From contig OZ035960.1 of assembly GCA_964034945.1 (NCBI GenBank), positions 51,277,706-51,341,705 of the forward strand: a DNA stretch of 64,000 nt, given 5' to 3'. Positions within the stretch are counted from its first letter, which is position 1. Each line of letters starts with the position of its first letter. Origin of the DNA: Chrysopilus asiliformis. Its lineage: Eukaryota; Arthropoda; Insecta; Diptera; Rhagionidae. Below, one piece after another: positions 24,546 to 34,200 of this stretch. Under the pieces are notes generated by a model. The model searched no databases. It was not told the origin of the DNA and saw only the letters and a list, made by a program, of their open reading frames with translations. The position numbers and the translations under genes are program-made.

Positions 24546-24810
24546 TAACTTAATTTTTCGCACTTTTTACATTCCATAAATAATGGCAATGGAAATTGTA
24601 AAAGAAAAAACTAAAACATATTTCTTACACATTAAAACTTCATATGTTGAATATAATGGAAAAAATCGAAAACTAATTCATGCAGAAAGTTGAGATTTGG
24701 CACGGAACAGGCTTTTATCAAAAGTTACACCTCTTTCAAAAATGGGAAAATGAACCATTACCCCTACCTATTCCAAGCAATATCCCAGGGACTTGCGGGG
24801 CTCCGTCATG

Positions 24811-25096
24811 ATTTTGGGGTTTGAAGTGATTTTGATACCTTTATTATATGTAAGAAAGGTAAAAAACGATCACTAAATATCCAAAAAAAAATATTCTACT
24901 TCGAGTGGGGACTGCTGTAAATTACATTTTTTTCTCTCCTGGGGTGTATTTTTTAGACGATCCTCTCCAAAAGCGCGTTTGTATATGAAAAGATTTGACC
25001 TACGGCGCGGCGCATTTGGCTTTGTTACCTGTCTTACATATAATTACCTTTCTTACATATAAGAAAGGTATTAAAATCACTCCAAAAACCGAAAAC
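24811..25096. repeat. Imperfect foldback element
   Basis: Arms with GAAGTGATTTTGATACCTTT and the complementary AAAGGTATTAAAATCACTCC enclose about 190 bp. A half copy occurs at 43437-43540. No clear target duplication. Confidence 0.6.
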
Positions 25097-25173
25097 ATAA
25101 CGGAACCTCGCACGTTCACGGAACATATACCCATCGACTGTATTTTAAGTATGGTCTAGCTAAAGATAATCAG

Positions 25174-25652
25174 CCCTATTCCCGTAACCGGCGGGACGTG
25201 TACGCCGCGGGATTTGGCGTTTCCCGCAGAAAATTTGCATTCTGCTAAACGCAATTGTCCCGGCGTGTGCCGTGGTGCTGAAAACGTTTTACTTTCGGTA
25301 TTACACTAAACGCACCCGCGAATGTTTTGACTTTTCCATACATTTATTTCCCGCGAGTAAATCGTTGCGGGACCAATCAATTAAATAGAAAGTTTGAATA
25401 AAAATGTGAATTTTATTTATATATTCAATGAATTTTAACTAAATATAAGTTATTTATAACTAACTAGACGCAGTACAATCATTTAATTGAACAAATAAAA
25501 CTTCATACGTATCAAATCAGCAAAACTGTCAAAATAGTCAGCGCGGGGCTGAATAAAACTGCGTTTCTACGTCTACTAGAATAAGAAAATTTCATTCGAT
25601 CGAGATAAAACTTGCGTGGCGTATACACGTCCCGCCGGTTACGGGAATAGGG
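25174..25652. mobile_element. MITE with GC-rich 34-bp ends
   Basis: The ends CCCTATTCCCGTAACCGGCG and their complement extend over about 34 bp with one or two mismatches. The interior is AT-rich with scattered CCCGC motifs near the left end. The target duplication is not obvious. Confidence 0.75.
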
Positions 25653-25853
25653 GTGAATGTAATAATCAGTAGATTTCAGGCCCAAAAATATTTAAAAAAA
25701 AATAGAAATAAGAATAAAAGAACTGGTGAGGTAACAAAATTTCAGAAGTTTTTTTAGTTTAGGTTTTTGTCTTCGAGTTAATTAGATTTCACTTTTTTCA
25801 TTAAAAAAAATATATTAGAGTTTTAAACAGAACAGGGGTTTTTCTTTTGGTTA

Positions 25854-26071
25854 TGCCGCGGTCACACAACGCTGTTTTGCCAGCCGCTGGCTGCTGTTGG
25901 TTAGTAGCGCTGGCAAAGTAGAACGGTCTCTACTTCACTAGCCGCGCTACTCAAATCATCACGCTGCTGCCTGTAGTAGCAACGCACTAGGTTTCACACG
26001 GTGCTACTGAAACGGCTGCTAACAGCCAAACAGCCACTAGCGCTGGTAAAACAGCGTCGTGTGACTCCCCA
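25854..26071. mobile_element. Harbinger-like MITE, family H, copy 2
   Basis: The shortest family H copy (218 bp), with TTA on both sides. It keeps the two arms (TGCCGCGGTCACAC..., ...GCTGGTAAAACAGCG) and lacks the whole centre seen in copies 1 and 3. Confidence 0.85.
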
Positions 26072-26092
26072 TTAGGGTGCTAGATACATCAG

Positions 26093-26894
26093 TACAGCGA
26101 TTTTTGTGCAAAAGGTGATAATTTTCCCGTGATCTTTCCCATGATAAATGAAATGGGAAGTTTTTCAAATTTCAATTCAGAAAGTCACAAGACTGGGAAA
26201 TTTTATCTCTAAAACAAAAAAAAATTTGGTTTTGGGAACCCGGTTGCCCTGTAGTTTTTTGTGGTGGCCCTTTTCTGTTGACTTCCCTTGTTATCTCTTC
26301 CCAAACACGCTGTTTTTTGGCTTTTGCGTTGGGGGTTAGACGGCGGTGCAAAACAGAGAAGTGCTTCTCCACTAAATACTAAATTTATGAGAAGCAGCCG
26401 ATGTTCCGCCGTTGGCCTAGCAACCTAAACATTAACAATTTTAACATTAATTTATTCAAATATGATTATTAAACTTACCCGTGACATTTTTTCGCGAATC
26501 AATCAACACACAAAAATTGAAATTCAAGTTCAAATTCGATTTATTGCGGCTTATATTTACACAAAATGGTTTTTTTACAGATGAAGTTTTGATTTTATTT
26601 TATAACGATGGAGGAGACACATCTAATATGACAGGAATTCGCGTATTACAAATTTCAACACACAAAACAAAACTCAGCCACCCTCGAAAAATCTCGGTGC
26701 GTCAGTGACAGTTCAAAGTGAAGAGCACAGCTAGTGTGACCATATACAAATTTCGAGGGAAATTTCCAGTCGACTTTCCAATAAAATCTCACCAACACAG
26801 GTGCATGCAAACAAGCATACATTGACAGGAATTTGTGTCTTTATTGTTATCACGGCTTTTATCACATATCACCTTTTGCACAAAAATCGCTGTA
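26093..26894. mobile_element. 802-bp element with 29-bp ends and CAG borders
   Basis: The termini TACAGCGATTTTTGTGC and GCACAAAAATCGCTGTA belong to a perfect inverted repeat of about 29 bp. CAG lies on both sides (26090-26092 and 26895-26897). TA duplication with a CAGCG terminus is the alternative reading. The minus strand carries a Myb/SANT-like fragment at 26172-26381. Confidence 0.75.
26172..26381 (-). pseudogene. Myb/SANT-like (zeste/Myb_DNA-bind_5 type) fragment
   Basis: The minus-strand frame reads LVEKHFSVLH, then AKKQRVWEEITREVNRKGPP. This is the layout of the Myb/SANT-like DNA-binding domain found in zeste-like and many transposon-encoded proteins: LVEKH at the start, a conserved Trp-Glu-x-Ile helix with Asn, then Gly-Pro-Pro before the third helix. 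In-frame stops lie just upstream, and the match ends soon after GPP, where the third helix and its Trp should follow. No ATG precedes it. It is a gene remnant within the deleted transposon. PIF/Harbinger elements usually encode such a second protein beside the transposase, so it supports that kind of origin. Family assignment is by eye. Confidence 0.6.
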
Positions 26895-26897
26895 CAG

Positions 26898-27129
26898 GGC
26901 ACCAATTATGTATTCCGACGCGTCTCTGTCTTTCGACTTCGACGCAGCTTTTAACTCTTGACTTCACCATATCTGCAGCTTGAAATTTCGCGGAATCGTC
27001 ACTATGAATCGAAACGTGATTCTGACTGTCATTCCAAGAAATTTGAAGCTGCTGATATGGCGAAGTCAGGACTTAAAAGTTGCGTCGAAGTCGAAAGACA
27101 GAGACGCGTCGGAATACATGATTGGTGCC
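26898..27129. mobile_element. Foldback MITE with 93-bp arms
   Basis: Imperfect arms begin GGCACCAATTATGTATTCCG and contain TTTCGACTTCGACGC. CAG lies on both sides (26895-26897 and 27130-27132), and the left CAG is shared with the preceding element. Confidence 0.8.
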
Positions 27130-27139
27130 CAGGTTTTTT

Positions 27140-27357
27140 TTAATGAAACTCAATGTCGTACAATTTTAATTGATATAAGTTAAAGAATTGATGCACGGAA
27201 ATTTTTGTTGTGGATCTTTCGTCGACGCTGTCAACATTATAAACATGATCGAAGAGTTTAATTTCCAGACTCTTAGGAATTTGTTGGCAGCTCATTAATT
27301 TATCGACTGAAAGTGACGCCTCATCAAACATCATTCCGAGAATTCGTTGTAAAAGGG
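27140..27357 (-). CDS. Possible terminal coding exon (minus strand)
   Basis: On the minus strand, TACTTTATTTCAG (a good 3' splice acceptor ending at 27358) is followed by an open frame: two bases, then LLQRILGMMFDEASLSVDKL and on to a TAA at 27140-27142, about 71 codons. Composition is balanced (Asp, Glu, Ser, Val, Leu), unlike the Lys/Asn/Phe/Ile-heavy chance frames nearby. The stop lies eight bases from the border of the MITE at 26898-27129, so the exon end could be native or could be cut by that insertion. No family is recognised and no upstream exon was found above 27360. A decayed transposon gene is the main alternative. Confidence 0.3.
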
Positions 27358-27360
27358 CTG

Positions 27361-27955
27361 AAATAAAGTAATTAGAGTAATATCTTCTTTCCCGGTATTC
27401 AACTACATTTTGATGGTTTGAGGTTTGGATGTAATGTGATTATGTACTGTGGTAGACTATATCTGTTTAGGTTAGGTTAAGTGTGCGGGAGAATGTGGGC
27501 TTAAGCTAAATGCTAAATGGAACTGTTAGATGGGTGGGGGTTGATTAAACTCCTTTCAGTTCCTACTAAGATTACACCTATATTTGTACATTGTGGTTGT
27601 TACGGTTATGAGTTTCAGTGAATGGAATTTACATGCTAAATCAGTAGGATAAGATCCGGTCTTATCATGGGGTAATAACTTTGTTTAGAGTTATATTATT
27701 GATGCAAATAATTTGTATAACTTGGGAATAGATTTCTGATTCTTGATTTGGTTTATCTGATTTTGCATCATAATTATTTTATTTATATTAGTACTAAGTA
27801 CTAGGAAAATATTTTTTGGTTATATCGCTATAGGGCTATAGGGTGACGTTAAATTCAATTCGAAGTAATTAATTATCAATATACATATATTAGTAATAGT
27901 ATGTTTTTGTTTGTGTTTTATATCCTATATACTGAAACCATAAAAGGATATAATA
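27361..27955. other. AT-rich DNA, nothing recognised
   Basis: No repeat pair, exon or RNA gene could be supported. Confidence 0.5.
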
Positions 27956-29240
27956 AGCTTGCTCTTCTATTTGTAACGGATAGAACTAATCGTCGGACAA
28001 AAAAAAATTTCATGAGTATGTTTAGAATGATGAACCGAGTTAATTTTTGTATGTTCGTCTTTCTGTTTGTCTGACCGTCTGTTTATTTGTCTGTCTGTCT
28101 GTCCGTCTGTTTGTCTGTTTGTCCGTATGTCTGTCCGTCTGTCTGTCCGTTTGTACGTTCAGCCGTATGTCCGTCTGTCCAGCCGTATGTCCGTCTGTCT
28201 GTCTGTCTGTCCGTCTGTCTGTCCGTCTGTCTGTCCGTCTGTCTGTCCGTCTGTCTGTCCGTCTGTCTGTCCGTCTGTCTGTCCGTCTGTCTGTCCGTCT
28301 GTCTGTCCGTCTGTCTGTCCGTCTGTCCAGCCGTATGTCCGTCTGTCTGTCTGTCCATCTGTCCGTCTGTCTGTCCGTCGGTCTGTCCGTCTGTCTGTCC
28401 GTCTGTCTGTCCATCTGTCTGTCCGTCTGTCTGTCCGTCTGTCTGTCCGTCTGTCTGTCCGTCTGTCTGTCCGTCTGTCTGTCCGTCTGTCTGTCCGTCT
28501 GTCTGTCCGTCTGTCTGTCCGTCTGTCTGTCCGTTTGTCTGTCCGTCTGTGTGTCCGTTTGTACGTCCAGCCGTATGTCCGTCTGTCTGTCTGTCCGTCT
28601 GTCCGTCTGTCTGTCTGTCCGTCTATCCGTCTGTCCGTCTGTCCGTCTGTCCGTCTGTCCGTCTGTCTGTCCGTCTGTCTGTCCGTCTGTCTGTCCGTCT
28701 GTCTGTCCGTCTGTCTGTCCGTCTGTCTGTCCGTCTGTCTGTCCGTCTGTCTGTCCGTCTGTCTGTCCGTCTGTCTGTCCGTCTGTCTGTCCGTCTGTCT
28801 GTCCGTCAATTTATACGTATATCTATCCGTCTGTCAGTCCGTATGTCTGCCTGTCCCTCTGTCTGTCTGTGAACACCATAACTATCAAAGGGATTGAACT
28901 AGAGATTTGAAATATTTTAACAGTTGTGATTCTCGTAATAGTAAGGGTAAGTTATTAAAAAGGCCAAATTGGACCGCTTCTTTCCTCCCTTCCTTCCCAA
29001 TACAAATTAAACCGTTTTTCGTACTTTTCTGGAAAACGATTAGTCACATCGAAATATTTTTAAAGGCAAAATGTGTTTATAATATAACTTTACGTAGCGC
29101 TTTCATACATCAAAATCCAATTGGACCACTTGTTCTATCCTCCCTCTTACAAATGTATTTTTTTAAATACGAATGTTGTCTGCGCTCATCTAGAGTATTG
29201 TATGGTTGTCCCTTATCAACTGTAGTTTGTCTACAATTAT
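27956..29240 (-). mobile_element. mini-me/DINE-1-like element F with giant array
   Basis: It has the same inverse layout as the copy at 20470-21470: a conserved segment with GATAGAACTAATCGTCGGAC, a long GTCY array, GTGAACACCATAACTATC, GATTGAACTAGAG and a degenerate tail. No coding capacity. Confidence 0.75.
28055..28873 (+). repeat. 0.8-kb (GTCY)n array with higher-order structure
   Basis: Mostly a 12-bp GTCCGTCTGTCT unit. Interruptions CAGCCGTATGTCCGTCTGTC recur at about 28158, 28178, 28327 and 28567. GTCCGTTTGTACGT precedes both the first and the last. The long Cys/Val/Ser and Thr/Asp/Arg frames are array artefacts. Confidence 0.95.
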
Positions 29241-30852
29241 AGCCATAGAACCAAAAAATATTTTTGTAAATATTTTAGATACGTACCGAAATTTTCCTTT
29301 AATAGTAAAGAAAATGTGGTTGCGTTGTAAGGGGAATATGTATAAGTTACAGTAATTGCTAATTCTTATATTAGGCCATTTAATCCCCTAAGATTTGTCT
29401 TAATGGATTTATTAAAAGCTGTTTATTGTAGGATTCCGTTGCAAATAATTCACAACTCCAGAGTTATTCTCCAGGGGCAATCGTTAATCGCTTTTAATTA
29501 TTACATATATAGAATTCTTGTAATAATCCAATTATAGTTAACTACAGCTATCTGTACTATGCCTTTATTTTCCAAAAGGATTAATATGTGATAATAGCCC
29601 TATTAAAAGGAATCTACAATACATAATGTGAATTCAATTATCGATAGAAACAATCAATATTAGGTCGATATTACGGATCAAACAGAACTCGAGGGTATTC
29701 GCATTCGTGTTTGTTTCATTGAAATGTTGATTCTTGAAATACGATTTTACCAAACCTTTAACAAATATTTTATACCATATGTGAGCAAGTGTCATAAACG
29801 AGAGAACGCATATGTCCCCCAAATTTCAAGAATGTTTTCTTGTCCCATAAAAAATCACAAAATTTCTGCCATACAATACTTTGAGTGTCAATTGCGACAC
29901 ATATTTACACACACACACACATCATACATACGTATACATATATGGGTCAAATTTGTATATGCGTTTGTGATATATTCCTAAGGTTTGATGTTTTCCTGGG
30001 GTGTATCAAGCCGCAACCCCCATTTGAACAATTGTCTCCTTTCGCGTGAACTAAACAACAACAATAAGTGCCTCTAAGAAAATAAAAATATACGAGCTGA
30101 GCCAAGAAAGAAAAAAAAAATCAAGGAGAATACAGGAAAAATTGTCACGTGCAGTTGAAACATGAAAATTGGTGAAGAAATGGCACCAGCGGCCAAAAAG
30201 GAATGGAAGTCGAAGGCAAATTGGCTTCGCGTGTTGTAGAATATTTCAGAGTAGAAATTTCCCGGCAACACGTTTTTTATTTCTGTTATTCAGCAATAAA
30301 AAAGGATTTGGGCCGAAATGGGTTCCAAAGAAATATAAAAACTCCAAAAATATGAGTTCACGGCGTGCTGTGATTTTTTCATGCCTCCAATTCGACGTCT
30401 CTTGATTATTTTTTCATGAATTTTCATTGGTCATTTTTCGAAGGATATGTGTTTCGGATTTAGTAAGAGCAGACGTGCCTGGATTAAGGGAGTTTAACTA
30501 AATACAAGACGTTTTTTTTCGTATGTGAAAATGTCGTGAAATATCAGAAATCGAACTTTTGGTGTTTTAGTAAAAGTTTACCTTGAAAAGGGACAGAAGA
30601 AGAAATTTTGTGAGTCGTCTAATACTCATAAATAAAATCATAAAAATATTCGTTTTTAATAGATTTATGTTTATATGATCATCGTTTATTAATAAATCAG
30701 AAATTATAATCTATTTGAATTTTGTAAATTTTATGTTCAAGGTGTGATCAAATTAATAAAATTGCTGGATATTTTCAGTTTTTAAGGTATTATATTTTCT
30801 GATTACCGCCGAGATGTTATAGCAACGCCATTGTTGAAAATTCATTGAAGAA
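29241..30852. other. AT-rich DNA, nothing recognised
   Basis: It contains a short CA run (29908-29921). No exon or element with matching ends was found. Confidence 0.5.
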
Positions 30853-31039
30853 GCAAACAATATACGCACATCAGGTATTAAACTAACAAAAATTCAAGAT
30901 TATTATTTAGATTAGAAGTGAAGACATACAAAATTATTACAACAATAATCTGTAATAATTTTGTATGTCTTCACTTCTAATCTAAATAATAATCTTGAAT
31001 TTTTGTTAGTTTAATACCTGATGTGCGTATATTGTTTGC
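30853..31039. repeat. Perfect palindrome, 89-bp arms, 9-bp loop
   Basis: 30853-30941 is the exact reverse complement of 30951-31039, with loop ACAATAATC. No mismatch was found on base-by-base reading. Neither arm recurs elsewhere in the window, and no target duplication or transposon-like end is seen. Confidence 0.95.
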
Positions 31040-31144
31040 AACTTTAATGAATATCTTTATGTGTAAAAGAAAGATTTTCAGTTATGGAGTTTTGTCGAAC
31101 CGATTTAAATGGTTTTTTTTTAATCGAAAGCTATCATCATCTAA

Positions 31145-31762
31145 TGCCGCGGTCACACGACGCTGTTTGGCCAGCCGCTGGTTGCTGTTGGTTAGTAGCG
31201 CTGGCAAGTAGCAACAGCAGCCAGCGTACTGAGAGGGTTCACACGATTTCTACTTTAGTAGCGCTGGCAAGTAGCAAAACTGTGGTTTGACATTTGAATC
31301 TGGGAGAGTTTCATGAAGTATTCTGTCCAGTGCCGCATTTTTTACATCTCTTTTTACGTAACACGCTGAAGAAGCATCCCATAAACATTCGTATTGTTGA
31401 TACACTTCGAAAAATTTTAATATTAGGTCTGCGCTCCACTTCGCTTCCATGATACTGTGATATTATTTTCGTTTCTATAATAAAAGATATAAATTTAAAT
31501 AAATAAATGTAAAATAACAACTTACACTAAACAAACTTCACCACTTATCAGACTTTTGACAGCTCAGAAACCATGCGACAGGGTCACGTGATCCCTAGTA
31601 GCGCTGGCAAAGTAGAACGGTCTCTACTTCACTAGCGGTGCTAAAATCATTATGCTGCTGCTGGTAGCAGCAACGCACTAGAGTTCACACGGCGCTGCTG
31701 AAACGGCTGCTAACAGCCAACAGCCACTAGCGCTGGTAAAACAGCGTCGTATGACCGCCGCA
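31145..31762. mobile_element. Harbinger-like MITE, family H, copy 3 (longest)
   Basis: It has the same ends as copies 1 and 2 (TGCCGCGGTCACACG and complement) with TAA on both sides. It retains about 180 bp of central sequence absent from copy 1, which encodes the MADF fragment on the minus strand. Confidence 0.9.
31253..31450 (-). pseudogene. MADF-domain fragment in Harbinger MITE
   Basis: The minus-strand frame starts at an ATG (31450) and reads MEAKWSADLILKFFEVYQQY, then CLWDASSACY and KNAALDRIL. This matches the start of a MADF domain (Myb/SANT-like): Leu-Ile helix, Leu-Trp-Asp, a spaced Tyr, and a helix that normally reads aW..I. After about 47 residues the frame runs into the MITE arm, so the C-terminal third of the domain is missing. 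PIF/Harbinger transposons commonly carry a MADF or Myb/SANT gene next to the transposase, so this links the MITE to its autonomous parent. It is not expected to be functional. Confidence 0.7.
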
Positions 31763-31983
31763 TAAGTGTGCACAAAAATCTAAAAAGTCGCGTTTTTCAC
31801 TTCCGTCTAATATTTATTTGGTTTTATAAAATCAAAGTGAATTATGAACTAACAATAATAAATGTCACCACATAAAATTAATTTTCACGGCTATTAAGGT
31901 GTAAAACAGTTACCCAATATAAAAACGGCCAGTTTTTGTTTTTAGGTTTTTATACTGTATATAAGAATCATATCGCAAAAGTA

Positions 31984-32704
31984 TTAGATTTAGTATTCTG
32001 TTTGTAACGCATCGAACCAATCATCGGACACAAAAATGAACTACATATCGTCGGTGATAGTGCAATACCGCGTATGAGCAATTTGTAAATACCGCGTATC
32101 TACATTTTGAATATTTTACAGGGGGAAGAAAAAGGTTGATATTTCTAACCCTTTAAAGAGACTTTCTCGCCTAAGATTTCTTGGGATCTCATTATGACAG
32201 TCATATAATGAGGTCCCAAAAAATCTTAGGCGAGAAAATCTCTTTAAAGGGTTAGAAATATCAAGCTTTTTCTTCCCTCTGTAAAATATTCAAAATGTAG
32301 ATACGCGGTATTTACAAATTGCTCATACGCGGTATTGCACTATCACCGACGATATATCAAGGTGTTAGAGATGACAAAAGATTTTGATTTCTGCAGGTCT
32401 GTCCATCTCTCTGTCCATCAGACTAGAGGTATGAAAGGTACAGACGCGTCTTTCGTAAAAAGCAAGGCTAAGTTCCTGAATGGGCAAAATCGTATCTTTT
32501 TTCCCTCCTCCTATAGAAATAGTTTTTTCTGTTTTTCTTGAAAACGGTGAGTCGTATTGAAAGTTTTTTTTTAAATTAAAATGTGTTTACAATACGATTT
32601 TATGTAAACATTCCACATATGAAAATCCAATCAAGCCACTCCTTCCCCCACTCCCAAGCAAATGGATTAAAAAAAATATTGTCCGTCCTCATATAGAGTA
32701 GGTA
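31984..32704 (-). mobile_element. mini-me/DINE-1-like element G, interrupted
   Basis: It contains GTAACGCATCGAACCAATCA, GATTTTGATTTCTGCA and a short GTCTGTCC array (32397-32420), matching the inverse of element A. It is interrupted by the foldback at 32048-32352 and ends where a Helitron tail begins. Confidence 0.65.
32048..32352. mobile_element. Foldback MITE with ~150-bp arms
   Basis: Near-perfect arms begin TCGTCGGTGATAGTGCAATA and meet near 32200. TA borders both sides. The uninterrupted target is seen, inverted, at about 18360 in element A. Its first 7 bp are shared with the MITE at 55387-55644. Confidence 0.9.
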
Positions 32705-32916
32705 CTAGCTAGCATACCAGTCGTTGACGGGTATTTTGCACACATACGTAAGTCCGATGATAATAAAATATTTTCATTACTTCGTTCTTGTGGAAGGTCC
32801 TCTAATGATAACGTGATTATCTTTTTCTGCAAATTTTCCGGAGAAAATCTCATCCGGGGGTTTTTGGAGTCGATGAATCCGATTCTGAAATGACTAAAAA
32901 GGATAAAATAAAACAT
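32705..32916 (-). mobile_element. Helitron 3' end, 5'-truncated
   Basis: On the minus strand it ends with CCCGTCAACGACTGGT, then ATGCTAGCTAG before a T, a slightly decayed Helitron terminal hairpin. The upstream part matches the repeat units at 37000-37260 and 42280-42640. Confidence 0.65.
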
Positions 32917-33480
32917 AACAAAAGCTATAATTGCCAATCTGGCAATCATTGGAGACCCGTATGGTGATATTCGCATTAAAATTCGAACAGTTATACCAAA
33001 ATTCCACTTTGAAGTCAAACTTTCCAATAAGATTTTTTAAAATTTATTCCAATCGGATTTTTATGTATGGGAGTTTTATGTAGAATCATATCCTAAATAA
33101 CTTTTGTTCTTGGACGTTTTTGATAAGATACACCGTTTTTGAGATATTCACAAAAAACGATTTCGTTCATATGGGGGTACCCCCCCCTAATGGTCCATTT
33201 TTGCCCATTAACGAACTTAGCCTCGCATTTTACGAAAAACGGATCTGCGCAAAATTTCAAGTCTCTAGCTCAATCCGTGCGCCCGCAATCCGCGCCACAG
33301 ACGGACGGACGGACGGACGGACGGACAGACAGACAGACGGACGGACATGCAGAAATTAATTATTTTTATCATTCTAAACACACTGGTGTAATTCATTTTT
33401 TTGTGCGATGACGGGATCTTGGCGTTACAAACGGTAAGGCAAAGTTAATATACCCTTTGGTTTCACCATACGGGTATAAA
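32917..33480 (+). mobile_element. mini-me/DINE-1-like element B
   Basis: Same layout as element A, with a short (GACGGACG) array at 33299-33346 and a tail ending near CACCATACGGGTATAAAA. The start carries GCCAATCTGGC. Confidence 0.75.
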
Positions 33481-34032
33481 AAGAAACTAGTTAAGAGATA
33501 AATATTTATTTTATTTTATTTTATTTTTTTTTTAACTTTTGTTTCCAATACTAAGAGGAAAAAAACAATGCTATACTCGTATTATGGTATGGAATCGTTC
33601 CCATTTGTTTTTAAAAGTGACTCCAATATTATGTAGGACTTAGTCCTACAAAAAATTGAAACGAATCCTAAGTGTTGTCGGACTCATTCCTATGCAAATA
33701 GGATTCAGAAAATATGGTAATTCAAGCCAATTTTTTTTCTCCGATTTTATTATTCGCATTTGGATTGCTTTATATACATAGTTTGGATCTGCCTACTACC
33801 ACACTCTAACACTTGCGTCAGAGAAATTTTTTAATTACAGGAAATTTTATTACTCGAGCTTTTTGATATCTCGAATATTTTCAAGCCCTTCGAACTCCTC
33901 TATGTCGTATATTCGATAACTCGAATTTTTGTCTGTCCCGTTTAGATTGGACAGAATCCAATAAAAAAAAGTATCCAGTCCTATTCCGATAGGACTTGGT
34001 GCTATCATTAAAGGAACTTTTTTTTCAAACCC
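33481..34032. other. AT-rich DNA with AGGACTTAGTCCT-type motifs
   Basis: AGGAYTNRGTCCTA-like motifs and AATAGGATT variants recur between 33640 and 34010, suggesting a decayed element with subterminal repeats. Borders were not resolved. Confidence 0.35.
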
Positions 34033-34035
34033 TTA

Positions 34036-34197
34036 GGCCCGCCGTACACTTCAGCTAAGTTAGCTCAGCTATGTGCCTGTTTAGATGCGGACGTTTCGGG
34101 TCATATTATCCTCACTTTGATACGTGACGAAACACACCACGTCAACCTCTAAACAGGCACATAGCTCAGCTAACTTAGCTCAAGTGTACGGCGGGCC
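34036..34197. mobile_element. TTA-flanked foldback MITE
   Basis: Arms of about 55 bp start GGCCCGCCGTACACTT and contain GCTAAGTTAGCTCAGC. TTA borders both sides. Confidence 0.9.
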
Positions 34198-34200
34198 TTA

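Noticed and set aside
28055..28873. CRISPR-like regular repeat appearance
   Set aside because: Repeats are contiguous with no unique spacers, and the context is a eukaryotic transposon.
28047..28910. ORFs of up to 287 codons on both strands with Cys/Val/Ser or Thr/Asp/Arg repeats
   Set aside because: They are translations of the GTCY array; a 12-bp unit without stops is open in several frames on both strands.
29908..29921. CA and GT dinucleotide runs (also 43561-43576)
   Set aside because: Ordinary short microsatellites with no further meaning visible.
33120..33411. Similar ORFs at 17.9, 33.1, 50.7 and 56.5 kb as a protein family
   Set aside because: They are translations of the same non-coding mini-me/DINE-1-like block, with differing frames and stops.
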